Origin: Gymnopus androsaceus JB14
Taxonomy: Eukaryota > Basidiomycota > Agaricomycetes > Agaricales > Omphalotaceae
Direction: 5' to 3'
Assembly (NCBI GenBank): GCA_009733575.1
Contig: ML769387.1
Coordinates: 822,119-886,118, forward strand
DNA: 64,000 bases
The translations under genes and the position numbers were made by a program. This document shows, piece after piece, positions 10,078 through 22,165 of the stretch. A model generated the notes under the pieces. That model searched no databases. It saw only the letters and a list, made by a program, of their open reading frames with translations, and was not told where the DNA came from. How positions within the stretch are numbered: the first letter of the stretch is position 1; each line of letters begins with the position of its first letter.

Positions 10078-12418
10078 ATGAAGCTTATTGAAAAAATAGC
10101 TTGTTACAACTCCTCTCATCCATTCTACACTTTTGAATTCTTCCCTCCTCGGACAGATCAAGTGCTTCGCCCCTTGTAACATCCAATTCGAACACAATTG
10201 ACTTCTTATGGTTTCAGGGATTCGAAAATCTTTTGCCTCGGATCGTGAGGTTGTCAAACCTCAATCCACTCGCGATTAGCGTGACTTGGGGTGCAGGAGG
10301 AAATACAAAAGACTCTAGTTTGAATCTAGCAGAGCTTACACAATCAGAGTACCATTTGGATACGATTTTGCATCTAACATGTACCAATATGGAGAAAGGA
10401 ATGGTGGACGATGCGCTACGAGTAAGTTCTCTTGATTGGTTCCTTTCAAGTTTCCTAATTTGCATCATTAGGCCGCCAAAGAGCGCGGGATCCAGAACAT
10501 ACTTGCACTTCGTGGAGGTATGTTGATATCGATCGTATGACCCGGAACTCAAGCCTCATCCCTTCCCAGACCCACCAAGAGGAAAGGAAGAATGGATTCC
10601 CATTGATCCAAGATTTCAACATGCCCTCGATCTAGTAACATACATCCGATCCCATCCAGAATTCTCTTCCTATTTCTGTATCGGTGTCGCGGTACGCCTG
10701 AACTGCTACTGTCATAAACATGCTTGCTGAATTCATCCATCACCAGCATACCCTGAGGGTCATCCAGATCATCTAGTTGATGAGGAGGCTGAGATGGAGA
10801 TGCTCAAAAGAGAAAGTCGACGCAGGAGCTGATTTTATCATCACCCAGCTTTTCTATGACGAAGATCAGTTTATTTCCTGGATTAGGAAGGTCCGAGAGA
10901 AAGGTGGGCAATCGCTTTAAAAGCTATACTTTTACTCATCTATACTCAGGGATAACTATCCCCATAATGCCCGGAATTATGCCGATTCAAACCTATCAGT
11001 CTTTTGTTCGACTGACGAAACTCACTGGCACGAAAGTGCCTGCAGAAGTTATGTCTAATATTGACGCTACCAAAGTACGTGCCACTAAATTCTAACATTC
11101 AGTGAGCTGAACCCTGTACAGCACGACGACCAGGTCATCAAGAATTATGGAGTTGAACTGACTGTGAAAATGATCCGTCGTATAACTAGAGAAACTGACA
11201 TCGCAGGAGTTCATTTCTGTACTCTCAACCTTGAAAAGAGCGTTCAGCGGGTACTAGAGTCTCTTCAATGGACTGGTTCTTCGACGCAACTGGCACCTAA
11301 CAAGCTTATCGAGGTGAGCATTGTAAAAATCAAGTGCGATGTAACCTCTTGACCTTTTTTGTTCTTAAAGGAACCTGCGTTCAAGGGTCCTGCTTCTGGA
11401 ACCATGACACCAACTACTGCTTCCAACACTGCTACGCTTGCTCTCGCCAACATCAACATTCTACCAACGCAGACAGAGGCCGGTAGTGGAGAGCTTAACA
11501 AGGCCGATTCGTGGGATGACTTTCCCAACGGTCGATGGGGTGACTTTAAGAGTCCGGCTTATGGCGCTCAAGGTCCATGGGGTAACAATGGATTCCATCG
11601 TCAGTCCTCCTACCTTTCAAACGCTCCTCCGTAATTTTCTTATGATAATTCCACAGAACCCTGGAACCCTTTCAGAGTGGGGAAATCCACAAACACTGGA
11701 CGACCTTACGGCCATGTTCCTCAAATATCTTCATTCTGAGATCAGCACTACTCCGTTTTCCTCTGATCCGATTTTTGAAGAATCAAAGCTCATTCTCACC
11801 CACCTTCAAAAGCTCACGGAACGGGGATGGTGGACCGTTGGTTCTCAGCCTGCTGTAGACGGCGTAGAATCCTCGGATCCGGTAGTCGGCTGGGGACCAA
11901 CCAACGGTTATGTCTTTCAAAAGTCTTTTGTCGAATTCTTCTGTTCCGAGAAGGACTTGAAAGCAATTGAAAACAAGGTAGGGGAGAAGGGGGAGGGTTG
12001 GGTACATTATTACGCCGCAAACTCCAAGGTTTTTGGCTTTCATCTATGCTTCCGAATGATACTGATTGGATGCTTTAGGGAGACTGTATAAGCAATGTAC
12101 CTGAAGATGGCAGGAATGCTGTGACTTGGGGAGTGTTCTCAGGGCAAGAACTTATTCAAACGACGATCATAGAACGTCAATCGTTTTTAGCTTGGAAGGT
12201 ACGCTTTGGTATATCCCCTATCTGACTGTTTTAACCCGAATGAATGTTTACAGGAGGAAGCATTTGGAATCTGGGCAGACTGGGCTTCTTTCTATCGACC
12301 CGACTCGCCAGAACGAAAACTACTTGAACGAGTACATGATGAGCTTTGGCTAGTGAGCGTTATTCACCATGATTTCAAGGGTGTGGAAGCACTGTGGACG
12401 TTCTTAATTGACGAGTAG
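10078..12418 (+). CDS. Methylenetetrahydrofolate reductase (MTHFR)
   Basis: Reduces 5,10-methylene-THF to 5-methyl-THF, feeding methionine synthesis. Start 10078 gives MKLIEKIA...FYTFEFFPPRTDQ; the Glu in FEFFPPR is the family's catalytic acid. The TIM-barrel FAD domain follows (ISVTWGAGG, HLTCTNM, NILALRGDPPRG, DFIITQLFYD, GIMPIQTY), then a linker with SWDDFPNGRWGD and the eukaryotic C-terminal regulatory domain (WGPTNGYVFQKSFVEFF, AVTWGVFSGQE, HHDF). Full length for a fungal enzyme (MET12/MET13 type). Two frame problems flank the conserved YPEGHPDHL segment: the acceptor at 10746 leaves one base too few after GVA, and an A4 run at 10806-10809 has one base too many. Possibly sequence errors; see findings. 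Confidence 0.9.
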
Positions 12419-12456
12419 CTAGTAGAAGTAGACGAATGTAACGTACTTTGAAGTCC

Positions 12457-12490
12457 AGGCGCTCAATCTGTTTACCAATCAAGCGCCCAT
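12457..12490. promoter_or_regulatory. Two copies of recurrent TAGCGCC-type motif before Rab6 gene
   Basis: AGGCGCTCAA (12457-12466) and AAGCGCCCAT (12481-12490) lie in opposite orientation 63-96 bases upstream of the Rab6-like start codon. The same core appears upstream of many other genes in this window. Confidence 0.35.
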
Positions 12491-12552
12491 GATCACATTG
12501 GTTACGGTTCCACTTCCAGCACATTCGGATTCCACCTCATTCTTTTGTTAGA

Positions 12553-13468
<916 letters not shown>

Positions 13469-13904
13469 AACACGGTTGCATCTTATTTAATGCCAGTGTA
13501 CTCGATGTTATTTCACTATATGACACATTTTACACATGACGACTATGATCGACCTATGTTCAGCTTGGGAATCACTTGAATTTGTTCAATCGGCGTAGAA
13601 GAAGAAGAAGCCCTTCCACTTCGACTTGAAGAATCTAGCTGTCTTGTTATCAGACGTGCGTGGCAATCGCTGTCAGTAATTAATACCCCAATACCCCAAT
13701 ATATGGTCATGAGATAGCGCGGTACGAGTCATTTGCGCCTTCTCCACCATGAGTAGTGGACTGCTTCTGCATATTGATGAATTGAGGTCCGATACACGGA
13801 AAACCGAATACCGAGGAATTGCAGGGGTCTACGTTACTTCGCGGCACCGCCAACCCGCTCTGGTATATATAAAACTCGATTTAACAGCAAGGCCATCAAA
13901 CACA
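13469..13904. other. Intergenic region with TATA-like box
   Basis: Separates the Rab6 gene from the DUF1479 gene. TATATATAAAA at 13864-13873 lies about 32-42 bases before the ATG at 13905 and could be a TATA box with a very short leader. GAAGAAGAAG at about 13598-13608 is a microsatellite. No gene supported here. Confidence 0.45.
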
Positions 13905-15656
13905 ATGTCTTCCGCCAACGAGAATACCGAGCTTCTACTGAAACTCAAGCAAGAGATTGCGGCATCCTATCCTGACTTTCAAACAAATGTTACTAGGGCC
14001 TGGAAGGAAGTCATTGAAGAACTGGGACAGATTACGGAAAGCATCTCAGCTAAAGGCTCAGCGGTATGCAGTTGTCATTTACCATGGTATTGCTATCGCT
14101 AATCGATAAGGGTCATTCACATTTTAGTACATCCCTCAGATTAACTTCTCGGAGCTTCGAACTCTTCCGCCAGAGCGAGTGGACGAGATTCGTCGAATTG
14201 GATCAGTTGTTATTAAAGACGTGGTGGACGACGCAGAAGCCACAGCGTGGAAAGAGTCTCTCCAAGAATTCATCAAAGCAAATCCAGATGTCCCAGGCAA
14301 GTTTCTTCAAAAATGTTTTACGCAGAAGTCGACGCTATAACGTACCCTAGGCCTTCCTGCAAACGACAAACAGTTCTTTATGCTTTAGTACGTGGTTCGC
14401 TCCTCTGCCTCAACGATATCTAATCCTATCTCTCTTCGCAGCTGGACTAAGCCTCAAGTTGAAGCTCGCTCGCACCCAAATGTCTTGGCAGCGTCTGCAT
14501 GGCTGAACAATCTCTATCACGACTCGTCCGAAAAGAACATGGAGGGCGTTGATCTCTCGACTCCGCTGACTTATGCAGACCGGTTCCGTATCAGGCATCC
14601 AGGCCCAGAATGGACTTCCTTCCCGCCTCATGTAGACGGTATGTGTTTTTCTCTCGCTATATACTCGTACAGATTAATAAAATGCTATATGTAAGGTGGA
14701 TCGATTGAACGCTGGCAAGATCCCGCCTTTAGGTCCTGCTTCAACGATATTCTTTCTGGCGACTGGCGAAAACATGATCCCTACGCTCTCAGTGGACGCT
14801 TCGAAGCTCGGTCTTCCCTGTATCAACGCGCTAACCAGGTTTGTGTCTTTGTATTGAAGGGAAGGGGCATTCTCAGATCATCCATGTGTAGGCATCCGTA
14901 TTCAGAACCTTCCAAGGCTGGCTTGCCATGAGGTGCGTTTAACCAAAGCCTTTCATTTTGCTTACGCTTATACATTAACAGTGAGACTGCGCCTACCCAG
15001 GGAACCCTAAAAGTTTTCCCCGACGTGCTTGCATCCAACGCGTATCTCATCCTTCGACCATTCTTCCGACCTTTAGTTCCATTCGGCTCTGCTGAAATTC
15101 TTGATCCAAAGAACTGGGAGTATGGTGAGAGCCTTATATGTGTTCGATTGTCCTGAACGATATACTGACGCTATAGCGATACCCGTGCGTCAGATATCTC
15201 TTTCGCTGACTTTCCCGGAATCTATGCTAGTCCAGACGGTGGATTCACTGGACCAAGACCTACGATCGAGTTGCATCCACACATGATGCTCGACAAGACC
15301 ATGATTTCCGTTCCTAAGGTCATGCCTGGAGATATGGTGTTCTGGCACTGCGATGTCGTTCATGCCGTGGAGGTAGAACATACCGGTCAAGGGGATTCGG
15401 CAGGTGGGTCAATATTTCAACGACGCCAATTTGAAGGGACTGATTTACCTTTTCGTCAGTGATGTATATTGGTGCAGTACCAACTACGCCTATAAACAAG
15501 ATGTATGTTCAAATCCAGAAGGACTGTTTCCTGAAGAGCATCAACCCTCCCGACTACCCGAAGGGCTCTCAAGCTTTCTCTGGGATTGCTCGGAGGGCTG
15601 AGGATCTTCTTTCCCCAATGGGTGTGCATGCTATGGGTCTGAGTGTTGCCGTGTAG
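13905..15656 (+). CDS. DUF1479 family protein (probable 2-oxoglutarate/Fe(II) oxygenase fold)
   Basis: Start 13905 ([14 protein letters not shown]). The order of conserved blocks is that of the DUF1479/YbiU family: [50 protein letters not shown], then [37 protein letters not shown] and [11 protein letters not shown]. The HVD pair in FPPHVDGG and the HCDVVH region are candidate metal ligands, as in Fe(II)/2OG oxygenases; the substrate is unknown. The intron starting at 14297 has a GC donor (CCAG|GCAAGT), and the others are GT...AG. The junction 15122-15176 (WEY to DTRASD) misses the frame by one base. Homologues occur widely in fungi and some bacteria. Confidence 0.85.
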
Positions 15657-15917
15657 ACTAATTTCTTCGAGCTTTAATCATCGCTGTATTAATCCTTGTA
15701 TAGACGTGAGAAGTTCTTAAGGACTTAGCGCGCACGCGCGAGTCTGGAGTCTGTCTGTAACACTGGACGACGATGCAAAGATTTCTGAGGTATGTAGTGT
15801 TTGGAGAAGGGAACTATATTTGGACGTTCGCCTCAGCGAACGTCCTTTCCGATAGGAAAAAAAGTCCAATTTGGGCCATGGGCCATACCGATTTCTCAGC
15901 GCAATTTCACTATCAGT
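15657..15917. promoter_or_regulatory. Intergenic region upstream of amidase
   Basis: Holds TTAGCGCGCACGCGCG near 15725-15740, a GC-rich palindromic-like variant of the recurring TAGCGCC motif. No coding frame is supported. Confidence 0.3.
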
Positions 15918-17394
15918 ATGTCTTTCCATGACCTCCATCGTCTCACTGCATCACAGACTCTTAAGCTCCTGCGCGATGACCAGATCTCAGTGGAAGACTA
16001 CGCCAAATCGCTCCTGCAGCGCGTCGAAGCTAGAGATGCACAGGTGCAGGCGTGGGCATATCTAGATCCTGAGCTAGTGCTCTCTCAAGCTCGAGAACTG
16101 GATAAGATACCCAAAGGAGCAACGGGGCCCATTGCATGGTATAGCAATCGGTGTGAAGGATATAATGTATACAAAAGGTAAGTAGGTGTGGCAGCAACTC
16201 GAATGTGAGTATTGAACACATGTTCTAGATATGCCAACGCAGCACAACTCGCTGATATATCAAGGAAGCATGGTACATGTCGACGCTAATGCAGTTATGA
16301 CGCTACGAAACTTGGGAGCCTTGATATTCGGTAAGGACAGCTCCTTGAATCTCCCAAAGACAAATTTATTTGGTGTTATAGGGAAAACGACTACAACGGA
16401 ATTCGCATCGACCACTGTAGGACCCAAGACTCGCAACCCGCACGATCTGACACGCACACCGGGAGGATCCTCATCTGGATCTGGAGCTGCCGTTGCAGAT
16501 ATGCAAGTACCCATCGCCCTCGGTACACAGACAGGCGGGAGTACCATCCGTCCTGGCTCTTTCAATGGGATCTTTGCCTTCAAGCCAACGTGGGGCGCAA
16601 TATCTAGAGAAGGAGTTCGGATGTATTCAATAAACCTTGACACCATGGGTTTCTTTGCGCGAAGTATCGAGGATTTTCAGCTCATTGCGGATGTGTTTCG
16701 TCTTAGTGACGACGAGGCTCCGAAGCCCTTCACAGTACGAGGGGCAAAATTTGCAGTTGTGCAAGACGGAGGTTTGGCCCGAGGCTGGTCCTGGAACTTT
16801 GCATGCGATGGAAACGGCTGCGGACCTGCTGAGAGCGGCAGGAGCAGAAGTGGAGGAGCTGGAACTTCCCGAAGAGTTCAAGAGCATGAAGGATTTGCAT
16901 TCGCGGATGAATCAAGGAGATGGACGAGCTGCATTCTTGGGTGAATATACGGCTGCAAAGGACCAAATGGATGATTTCCTAGTTGGTCAGGTCGAGAATG
17001 TGTCGAAAATGACGCGGAAAGAGTTGCTCGACGCACTAGACACTGTTGCATCGCTTCGACCGAAAATTGACAGCATTGCCGGTCAGTATGCGGCGATTTT
17101 GACGCCAAGCGTACCCGATGAGGCACCTGAAGGGATAGAGAGTACAGGTTCAGCTGTATTCAACGCTATGTGGACGGTGAAGGCTGCGAAATTCGAAGAA
17201 GATCCTTCCTAACGCACCAGTGAAATAGGCCTTGCATGTTCCAGTTATCAATATTCCTGGGTTTAAAGGCAGTAATGGACTTCCCATTGGTTTATCCTTG
17301 GTCGCTTCGAGATATTGGGACAGATATCTCTTGACATGTGAGCGAGGAAGTAGCAAAAGTTTTTCAAGAAGGCGGATGGCAATCCAAATTATAG
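15918..17394 (+). CDS. Amidase-signature hydrolase, frame broken three times
   Basis: Start 15918 (MSFHDLHRLTASQTLKLL). The amidase-signature core is present: GVKDI carrying the catalytic Lys (16148-16163 in the corrected frame), GGSSSGSGAAVA, and QTGGSTIRPGSF with the cis-Ser and nucleophile Ser. A C-terminal block HVPVINIPGFKG...GLPIGLSLVA follows, ending at 17392-17394. Such enzymes hydrolyse amides to acids. Introns at about 16178-16229 and 16334-16380 and near 17176-17229 are in frame. Three +1 shifts are needed: near 16125-16132 (GGGGCCC), near 16760-16766, and near 17336-17341. Either a recent pseudogene or sequence errors; all domain landmarks survive. Confidence 0.8.
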
Positions 17395-17474
17395 TACCTG
17401 GGTCTATTTATGTATATCGGTGATTATTGAGGGACTACTTACTGCTCGAATGTAATCGCGTATAGGAATGAAAG

Positions 17475-17495
17475 AAGGCGCTAATCTGGCGCTAA
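17475..17495. promoter_or_regulatory. Tandem pair of recurrent motif before thiamine-binding gene
   Basis: AAGGCGCTAA (17475-17484) and TGGCGCTAA (17487-17495) are direct repeats spaced 12 bases apart, 43-62 bases before the ATG at 17537. Confidence 0.4.
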
Positions 17496-17536
17496 TCTGA
17501 GCGATAACATCAAAGCCGCCTTTCCCGAACCACATC

Positions 17537-18209
17537 ATGGCTGACGATTTGTACGCTGTAGCTGGTGCATTCATGCTTTTATATCTCTGCCTGGCTCATG
17601 CTTACGCCAACTCAAGATTTCTGCCTTATTCCGATGGGCACTGGTGAACCCTCTGTGCGCGATTTTGAACGTCTATATAACAATCTGGACCATATAACCT
17701 TGTATGCTAGGTCGCCGGATACATTGCAGAATGTCAACGGATTTTAGAAAAGTCAGGGCTTCAATATAAGGTATGGTACTGAGGTAGCTTCTGCTTTATA
17801 TCTTTCTCTGATTCAATTTTCTTTAGATGCAGTAGGTGTCATTCCAATCAATAGATTTGTCGTCTGATTAGCTTTTAGTGGATATGGAACTAATCTAGGT
17901 TCGTGTTAATCGGTACAAGCTGAGAGTCTCACTGACGCTTATACTCTCAACTTTTTCTCTTCACTGTTCGCGAACTAATACGCGAATAATCTTCTGTGCT
18001 TCCTCGAAATAGAAGGACCGTGGTCCCAAGTCACCAAAGCCATCCACGATTGTCATGTTGCCGTTCATGGGCAAGGGGCTCCCAGAATCGCTACTGATAT
18101 TAGGATTGGAACGCGCACAGATAGAGAAATCACACCAGGAACTGGGAACGAAGGAAAGGTCAAACGAGTTGAGGATATCCTAGGAAAGTCAACTTTGACT
18201 GAAGCATAA
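17537..18209 (+). CDS. Thiamine-binding YkoF/UPF0045 family protein with a 5-base exon
   Basis: Small cytosolic ferredoxin-like protein of the MTH1187/YkoF group (yeast ECM15/YBL001C type), known to bind thiamine-like ligands. Six exons join in frame: 17537-17564, 17617-17654, 17711-17770, 17827-17831, 17879-17898 and 18013-18209. They read MADDLYAVADFCLIPMGTG, VAGYIAECQRILEKSG, then MHGYGTNLEGPW and RIGTRTDREITPG. The fourth exon is only ATGCA and the fifth is 20 bases; together they are required for the invariant MHGYGTNLEGPW block. About 103 residues, normal for the family. Stop TAA at 18207-18209. No frame breaks. Confidence 0.85.
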
Positions 18210-19100
18210 TCAAACTTTGTATTTACAGAGTTTCACGAATTACACTTTTAATTCGATTCTTCGAAGAGCTTTCCACTCAAAACGAAATTTCGAGATACTT
18301 TCTTCATTCACCCTACTGGCACAGTTGAAGGATCTTGCTTTTCTATGCGATCCAGGTCCTGGGCATGGAAAGCCTGAGGTTGGAACGTCGCGCCTGTCCG
18401 TAGGAAACGCAGAACCTAGATGGAATATTGCAGAATATTGCAGAACTGGTGATAATCCTCAAGCTTTCTCAAGCGAGTGCCTTCTTTGCTCAACCCAGAC
18501 CGAAGCACTAGCCAGATCATGATGATACTCGACGTTACAGCATCTCCAAGGCGCTCGTTGAGCTTCAGACGCAGCTCTCCTCACAGTTCATTGAGGCCAA
18601 TTGCGTTCATTGGATGTTCCTCAGGAACATTCAAAGCCGAGGCTTGACTCGACGTCTTTCATTGACACCGTTTTATAAATTATCACGATCGCTATCCAAC
18701 TTCTCTGTCGGATGCTTGAGGTCCGGACTACGTCGAGCTTCTGGTAATTCCAACCTGTAGATCTGATTTTGTTTTGGGCTTGATAGTACATCGTGTTACG
18801 TTAAAAACCACACATCGACCGTGTCGTCACGGGTCACGTCCTGGGCCCTGCATTCTAATAGTAATGGAGGACGCGTACGTATTCTCTATCTATAGAAAGT
18901 AGCTCAAATTTCCAAGAAACGTTCCGATGAGCTTCTTTGGAAGTGCAGATATCGATGTCGATAAAGGATGACACCGGCGGTTTTCATGGTCAAAACCAAG
19001 CACGGTCATTACTAATATTATAACGGGACGCGTACGGTGGGTCGCCGAGTTGCTATAAAAGTTCATTATTATCTCCCACATCTTCATTCTCTACTCAAAT
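18210..19100. other. Intergenic, no recognised gene
   Basis: About 0.9 kb. An open stretch around 18540-18770 on the plus strand reads through roughly 75 codons but resembles nothing I know and has no convincing start. A near-tandem duplication TGGAATATTGCAGAATATTGCAGAA occurs at 18420-18445. The last 200 bases are presumably the promoter of the aldo-keto reductase. Confidence 0.3.
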
Positions 19101-20658
19101 ATGTCGATCTGGAAACCTGCTCCTGAACCCCAAACCAAGCTTGGTGTATATCGAGTGCTTTCCCCTCGTGCCGGTGTGAGGGTGTCGCCAATATGTCTCG
19201 GGGCGATGAGCATTGGTGATCAATGGAAAGAGGTAATCTTTTTTGCTCTTCTCTAGCTCGATGTAAATCTGTAATTTTCGTTATCAGATGGGCGCCATGG
19301 ACAAAGAGTCCAGCTTCAAGCTAATGGATGCCTACTATGACATGGGAGGCAACTTTATCGACACCGCCAACAACTAGTGTGTTGTTCTACCGCTGATTAT
19401 CTTGCGTGTTCTTGTTCCTTATACATCTGCATCATCGATCTAGTCAGAACGAAAGCTCGGAGGAGTTTATCGGTGAATGGATGGAAAAGCGAGGAAACCG
19501 TGATCAGATAGTTGTTGCTACCAAGGTCAGCCTATCGGAATCGATCTCTCTCTGCCGCGTTTACATTCTAAAAACTCCTACAGTACACAACCAACTTCAA
19601 GCTCGGTAATACCTCCATCAAGCAGCACGTCAACTACACCGGAAACAATGCGAAATCTCTGCACATTAGTGTCGAAGCAAGCTTGAAAAAGCTCCGCACT
19701 GACTACATCGATATCCTCTATCTACATTGGTGGGACTACGATACCAGCGTAGAGGAGGTCATGGATAGTTTGCATAACTTGGTCGCTTCAGGAAAGGTGA
19801 TCTATTTGGTACGTTCGGGTTTATAGTCCTCAAGTATTCCAATCCTCAATTTGTCTGCTTCAGGGTGTTTCAGACACTCCTGCTTGGATTGTCGCTCAAG
19901 CCAACCAATACGCTAAAGACCACGGAAAGACTCCCTTTGTCGTCTATCAAGGAAAATGGAACATCATGGATCGCTCATTCGAGAGAGATATTATTCCTAT
20001 GGCGCGTTCTTTGGGTTCGTGTTTTCTTATTGTCGCCGAACCATGGTCCTAACACATGCCTCTTCTCTTCTCTAGGTCTGGCTCTAGCACCTTGGGCAGT
20101 CTTGGCTGCTGGTAAACTCCGTACAGATGCGGAAGAAGAACGACGTCGCGCTACTGGTGAAAACGGACGCGCGTTCTGGGGCAGCTGGGAACGAACTGAA
20201 GACGAAGTAAAGATGAGCCGTGCCTTGGAGAAGGTGACGAAGGATATCGGAGCTAAGAGTATCACAGCGGGTACGACTTTCTTCTCTTTTTCATCTGCTC
20301 AAGGTTTGTCAATCAATGTCCTCTCGCAGTCGCTATTGCATACGTGATGCAGAAAACTCCCTACGTCTTCCCTATCATCGGTGGTCGTAAAATCGAAAAT
20401 CTGGTCGAGAATCTCGAGGCGTTGAGTATCTCCCTCTCAGATGAGCAGATCAAGGAACTTGAGAGCGTTATACCATTTGATCCTGGGTTCCCGGTTACTA
20501 TGATTGTAAGTCCAGGCTACTGGATGCCCTCGTTACCTCTTAGATTCGATTCAGCTACTGACATCTCAACCTAGGGTGATGGAACCGACTTCAACTTTTT
20601 GTTGGCAGCAGCAGCCAAAATGCAAAGAATGCCATACCCGAAGGCACTAAGGCCTTGA
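19101..20658 (+). CDS. Aldo-keto reductase, aryl-alcohol dehydrogenase (AAD) type
   Basis: NADP-dependent reductase of aryl aldehydes or similar substrates, cytosolic, common in lignin-degrading fungi. Start 19101 ([15 protein letters not shown]). Motifs in order: [10 protein letters not shown], then [19 protein letters not shown] (Asp and Tyr of the catalytic tetrad), [11 protein letters not shown] (Lys), and [13 protein letters not shown] (His-Trp). Further on come [34 protein letters not shown] and the C-terminal [10 protein letters not shown]. All introns keep the frame, and stop is at 20656-20658. About 380 residues, normal for fungal AADs. No break seen. Confidence 0.92.
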
Positions 20659-20936
20659 TTCATCTTCAGAATGCAGAACCTTTGGAAGATGAATTCAACT
20701 TCACTTCTGTATTGTTCAGATTGTAAAATGTTTGGAAGAAAAATTCAACTTCAACCTTTGTAATGATAGATAGTCGAGACTACTGTGTATTTAGTTGCAT
20801 AAACTGAAATCCGTAGTTTGCTTGTACAACAGTGTGAACCTGGGCAATTCTTCCTCCTGCCATGGAAAAGACTCGCGTGTGTGCTTCGAAATTTCGGAAA
20901 TGCAGATGATGTGATGTTTTGGGCGGATTTGTATGC

Positions 20937-20957
20937 GATAAACAGCTTTGACCTTTA
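20937..20957 (+). repeat. 21-base repeat, copy 1 (second copy at 27877)
   Basis: GATAAACAGCTTTGACCTTTA occurs here and again, identically, at 27877-27897 in the CpG-poor island. Flanking bases are similar but differ mainly where this copy has CG and the other TG (GCGATA/GTGATA, GGCGCT/AGTGCT). Confidence 0.6.
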
Positions 20958-20984
20958 GGCGCTCAAGCGGCTAATATGGTACTC

Positions 20985-21135
20985 AAATAGTACTTCTGAA
21001 GGCCGAGCACCAAACACATATTTATACTCTCATTGTACTTCATGAAGAGAATGTCGCGAATGAATAAAACGAGGAAAATTCCGTTAAAAAGAATGATCGC
21101 CCACTCAAATCCAACAGTCAAGATTTGCAGACCAG
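20985..21135 (-). pseudogene. F-box/LRR protein C-terminal relic
   Basis: On the minus strand this stretch parallels, base for base with scattered changes, the 3' end of the F-box gene at 30330-30430 (both contain ..TTGACTGTTG.TTTGAGT.., followed by a TTTTCAACGG-like run and a CATTC.CG segment). No start, F-box or continuous frame remains, so it is a truncated relic of a paralogue. Confidence 0.5.
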
Positions 21136-21917
21136 AAGGTGAGAGATGAGCTCTCATCCGCTTTCTTCTTGTACCATCACTCCAAGTCACATCCCGAGCT
21201 TTAGTTGTTATGTTAGACCCACACGAGCGCGAACGTTCTCCTGCATCATGCTCTCGATTTTTATATCAAAAGCTCGGACTACTGTCGCCTAGGACTGTTA
21301 TTGTTAACATACAATGTCCTTGTCCTTATTAGCCGACTGACACCTTCTCAGTCAGATTTTTGCATGTGCCTGGAGTCTTTACTTTAGTATCTAGCCAGGA
21401 GGAAGCTGAAGGAGCTTACGGTGTTGAGACTACTTACTGTTCACTGCCCTGTATGTATTTCTTCTAATGTACCGTTTTTTTGAATAGCTGCTCTTGGACT
21501 AAAACATCAATTAAGCATTTGAAATCAAACTCGATTCGATATGAAAAGGTATGCACTGAATATGATGATAAAGATCCACGCCGCATGGCTTTTGCGATAC
21601 AACACTTTGGCCGACGCCACGATCTATCACTTACGATGTGATAGAAGTAAAGTATGACTTCGATCCCAATGGGTTTCAACGACTTACAATGCTTTATATG
21701 CTCCCCATTAATCTGTTTTACGCCTATTTTCTCGATTCACAAGCCCTGCTTCATTATGAAGGCACTTTCCTTGAGTATGCTCGAAGGAATTGGATTTTAA
21801 AATCAGCCGCTGGAAGTACTTATTATGAATCCTGAACATAACTACTGGGATAAAGGATAGATTCATTCTATATAGTGTCTATGTAAATAAAAAATGGAGA
21901 ACCCACTGCACCTACAG
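21136..21917. other. Intergenic, no supported gene
   Basis: AT-rich, short frames only. No upstream exons for the isomerase fragment that follows could be found here. Confidence 0.3.
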
Positions 21918-22165
21918 GCTACCTCGGCTTTCTTCCTGTTACGCAGATGTCGTCCCTCGTCCACCGTACCGGTTTCCGCGGATGGTGGTCTCTAGAGGTG
22001 TACAACTCGAGTCTGCATGTCAACAATGAGGAGTGCCCATGGAGCCATGCCCGCCGTGGTATTGAAGGGCTGAAGACTTTGTGGGAAGTCACCAAAGACG
22101 AAATCGCAAAGGAAGAGCTCAAGGCTGCGGCTGATTGGCCTGCTCGAGCATTAGCCAGCTTCTGA
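21918..22165 (+). pseudogene. Orphan 3' end of a xylose-isomerase-like TIM barrel protein
   Basis: An exon-like block after an acceptor (CACCTACAG) encodes YLGFLPVTQMSSLVHRTG, then the motif FRGWWSLEVYNSSL and HARRGIEGLKTLWE, ending at TGA 22163-22165. This is the C-terminal part of sugar-phosphate isomerase/epimerase (AP_endonuc_2) proteins, including fungal 3-dehydroshikimate dehydratase relatives. The N-terminal two thirds, including most metal ligands, are absent upstream. Likely a truncated gene left by rearrangement; a distant first part cannot be excluded. Confidence 0.5.

Noticed and set aside
10214..10552. Minus-strand frame within MTHFR
   Set aside because: Shadow of conserved MTHFR exons and intron; no recognisable protein.
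11590..11690. Apparent frameshift in MTHFR linker
   Set aside because: Using the acceptor CCCTTTCAG (about 11672) instead of the earlier ACAG restores the frame (FHQWGNPQTLDDL).
18217..18770. Possible extra gene after the thiamine-binding gene
   Set aside because: Several frames are partly open but none starts convincingly or matches a known family, and no coherent splicing was found.
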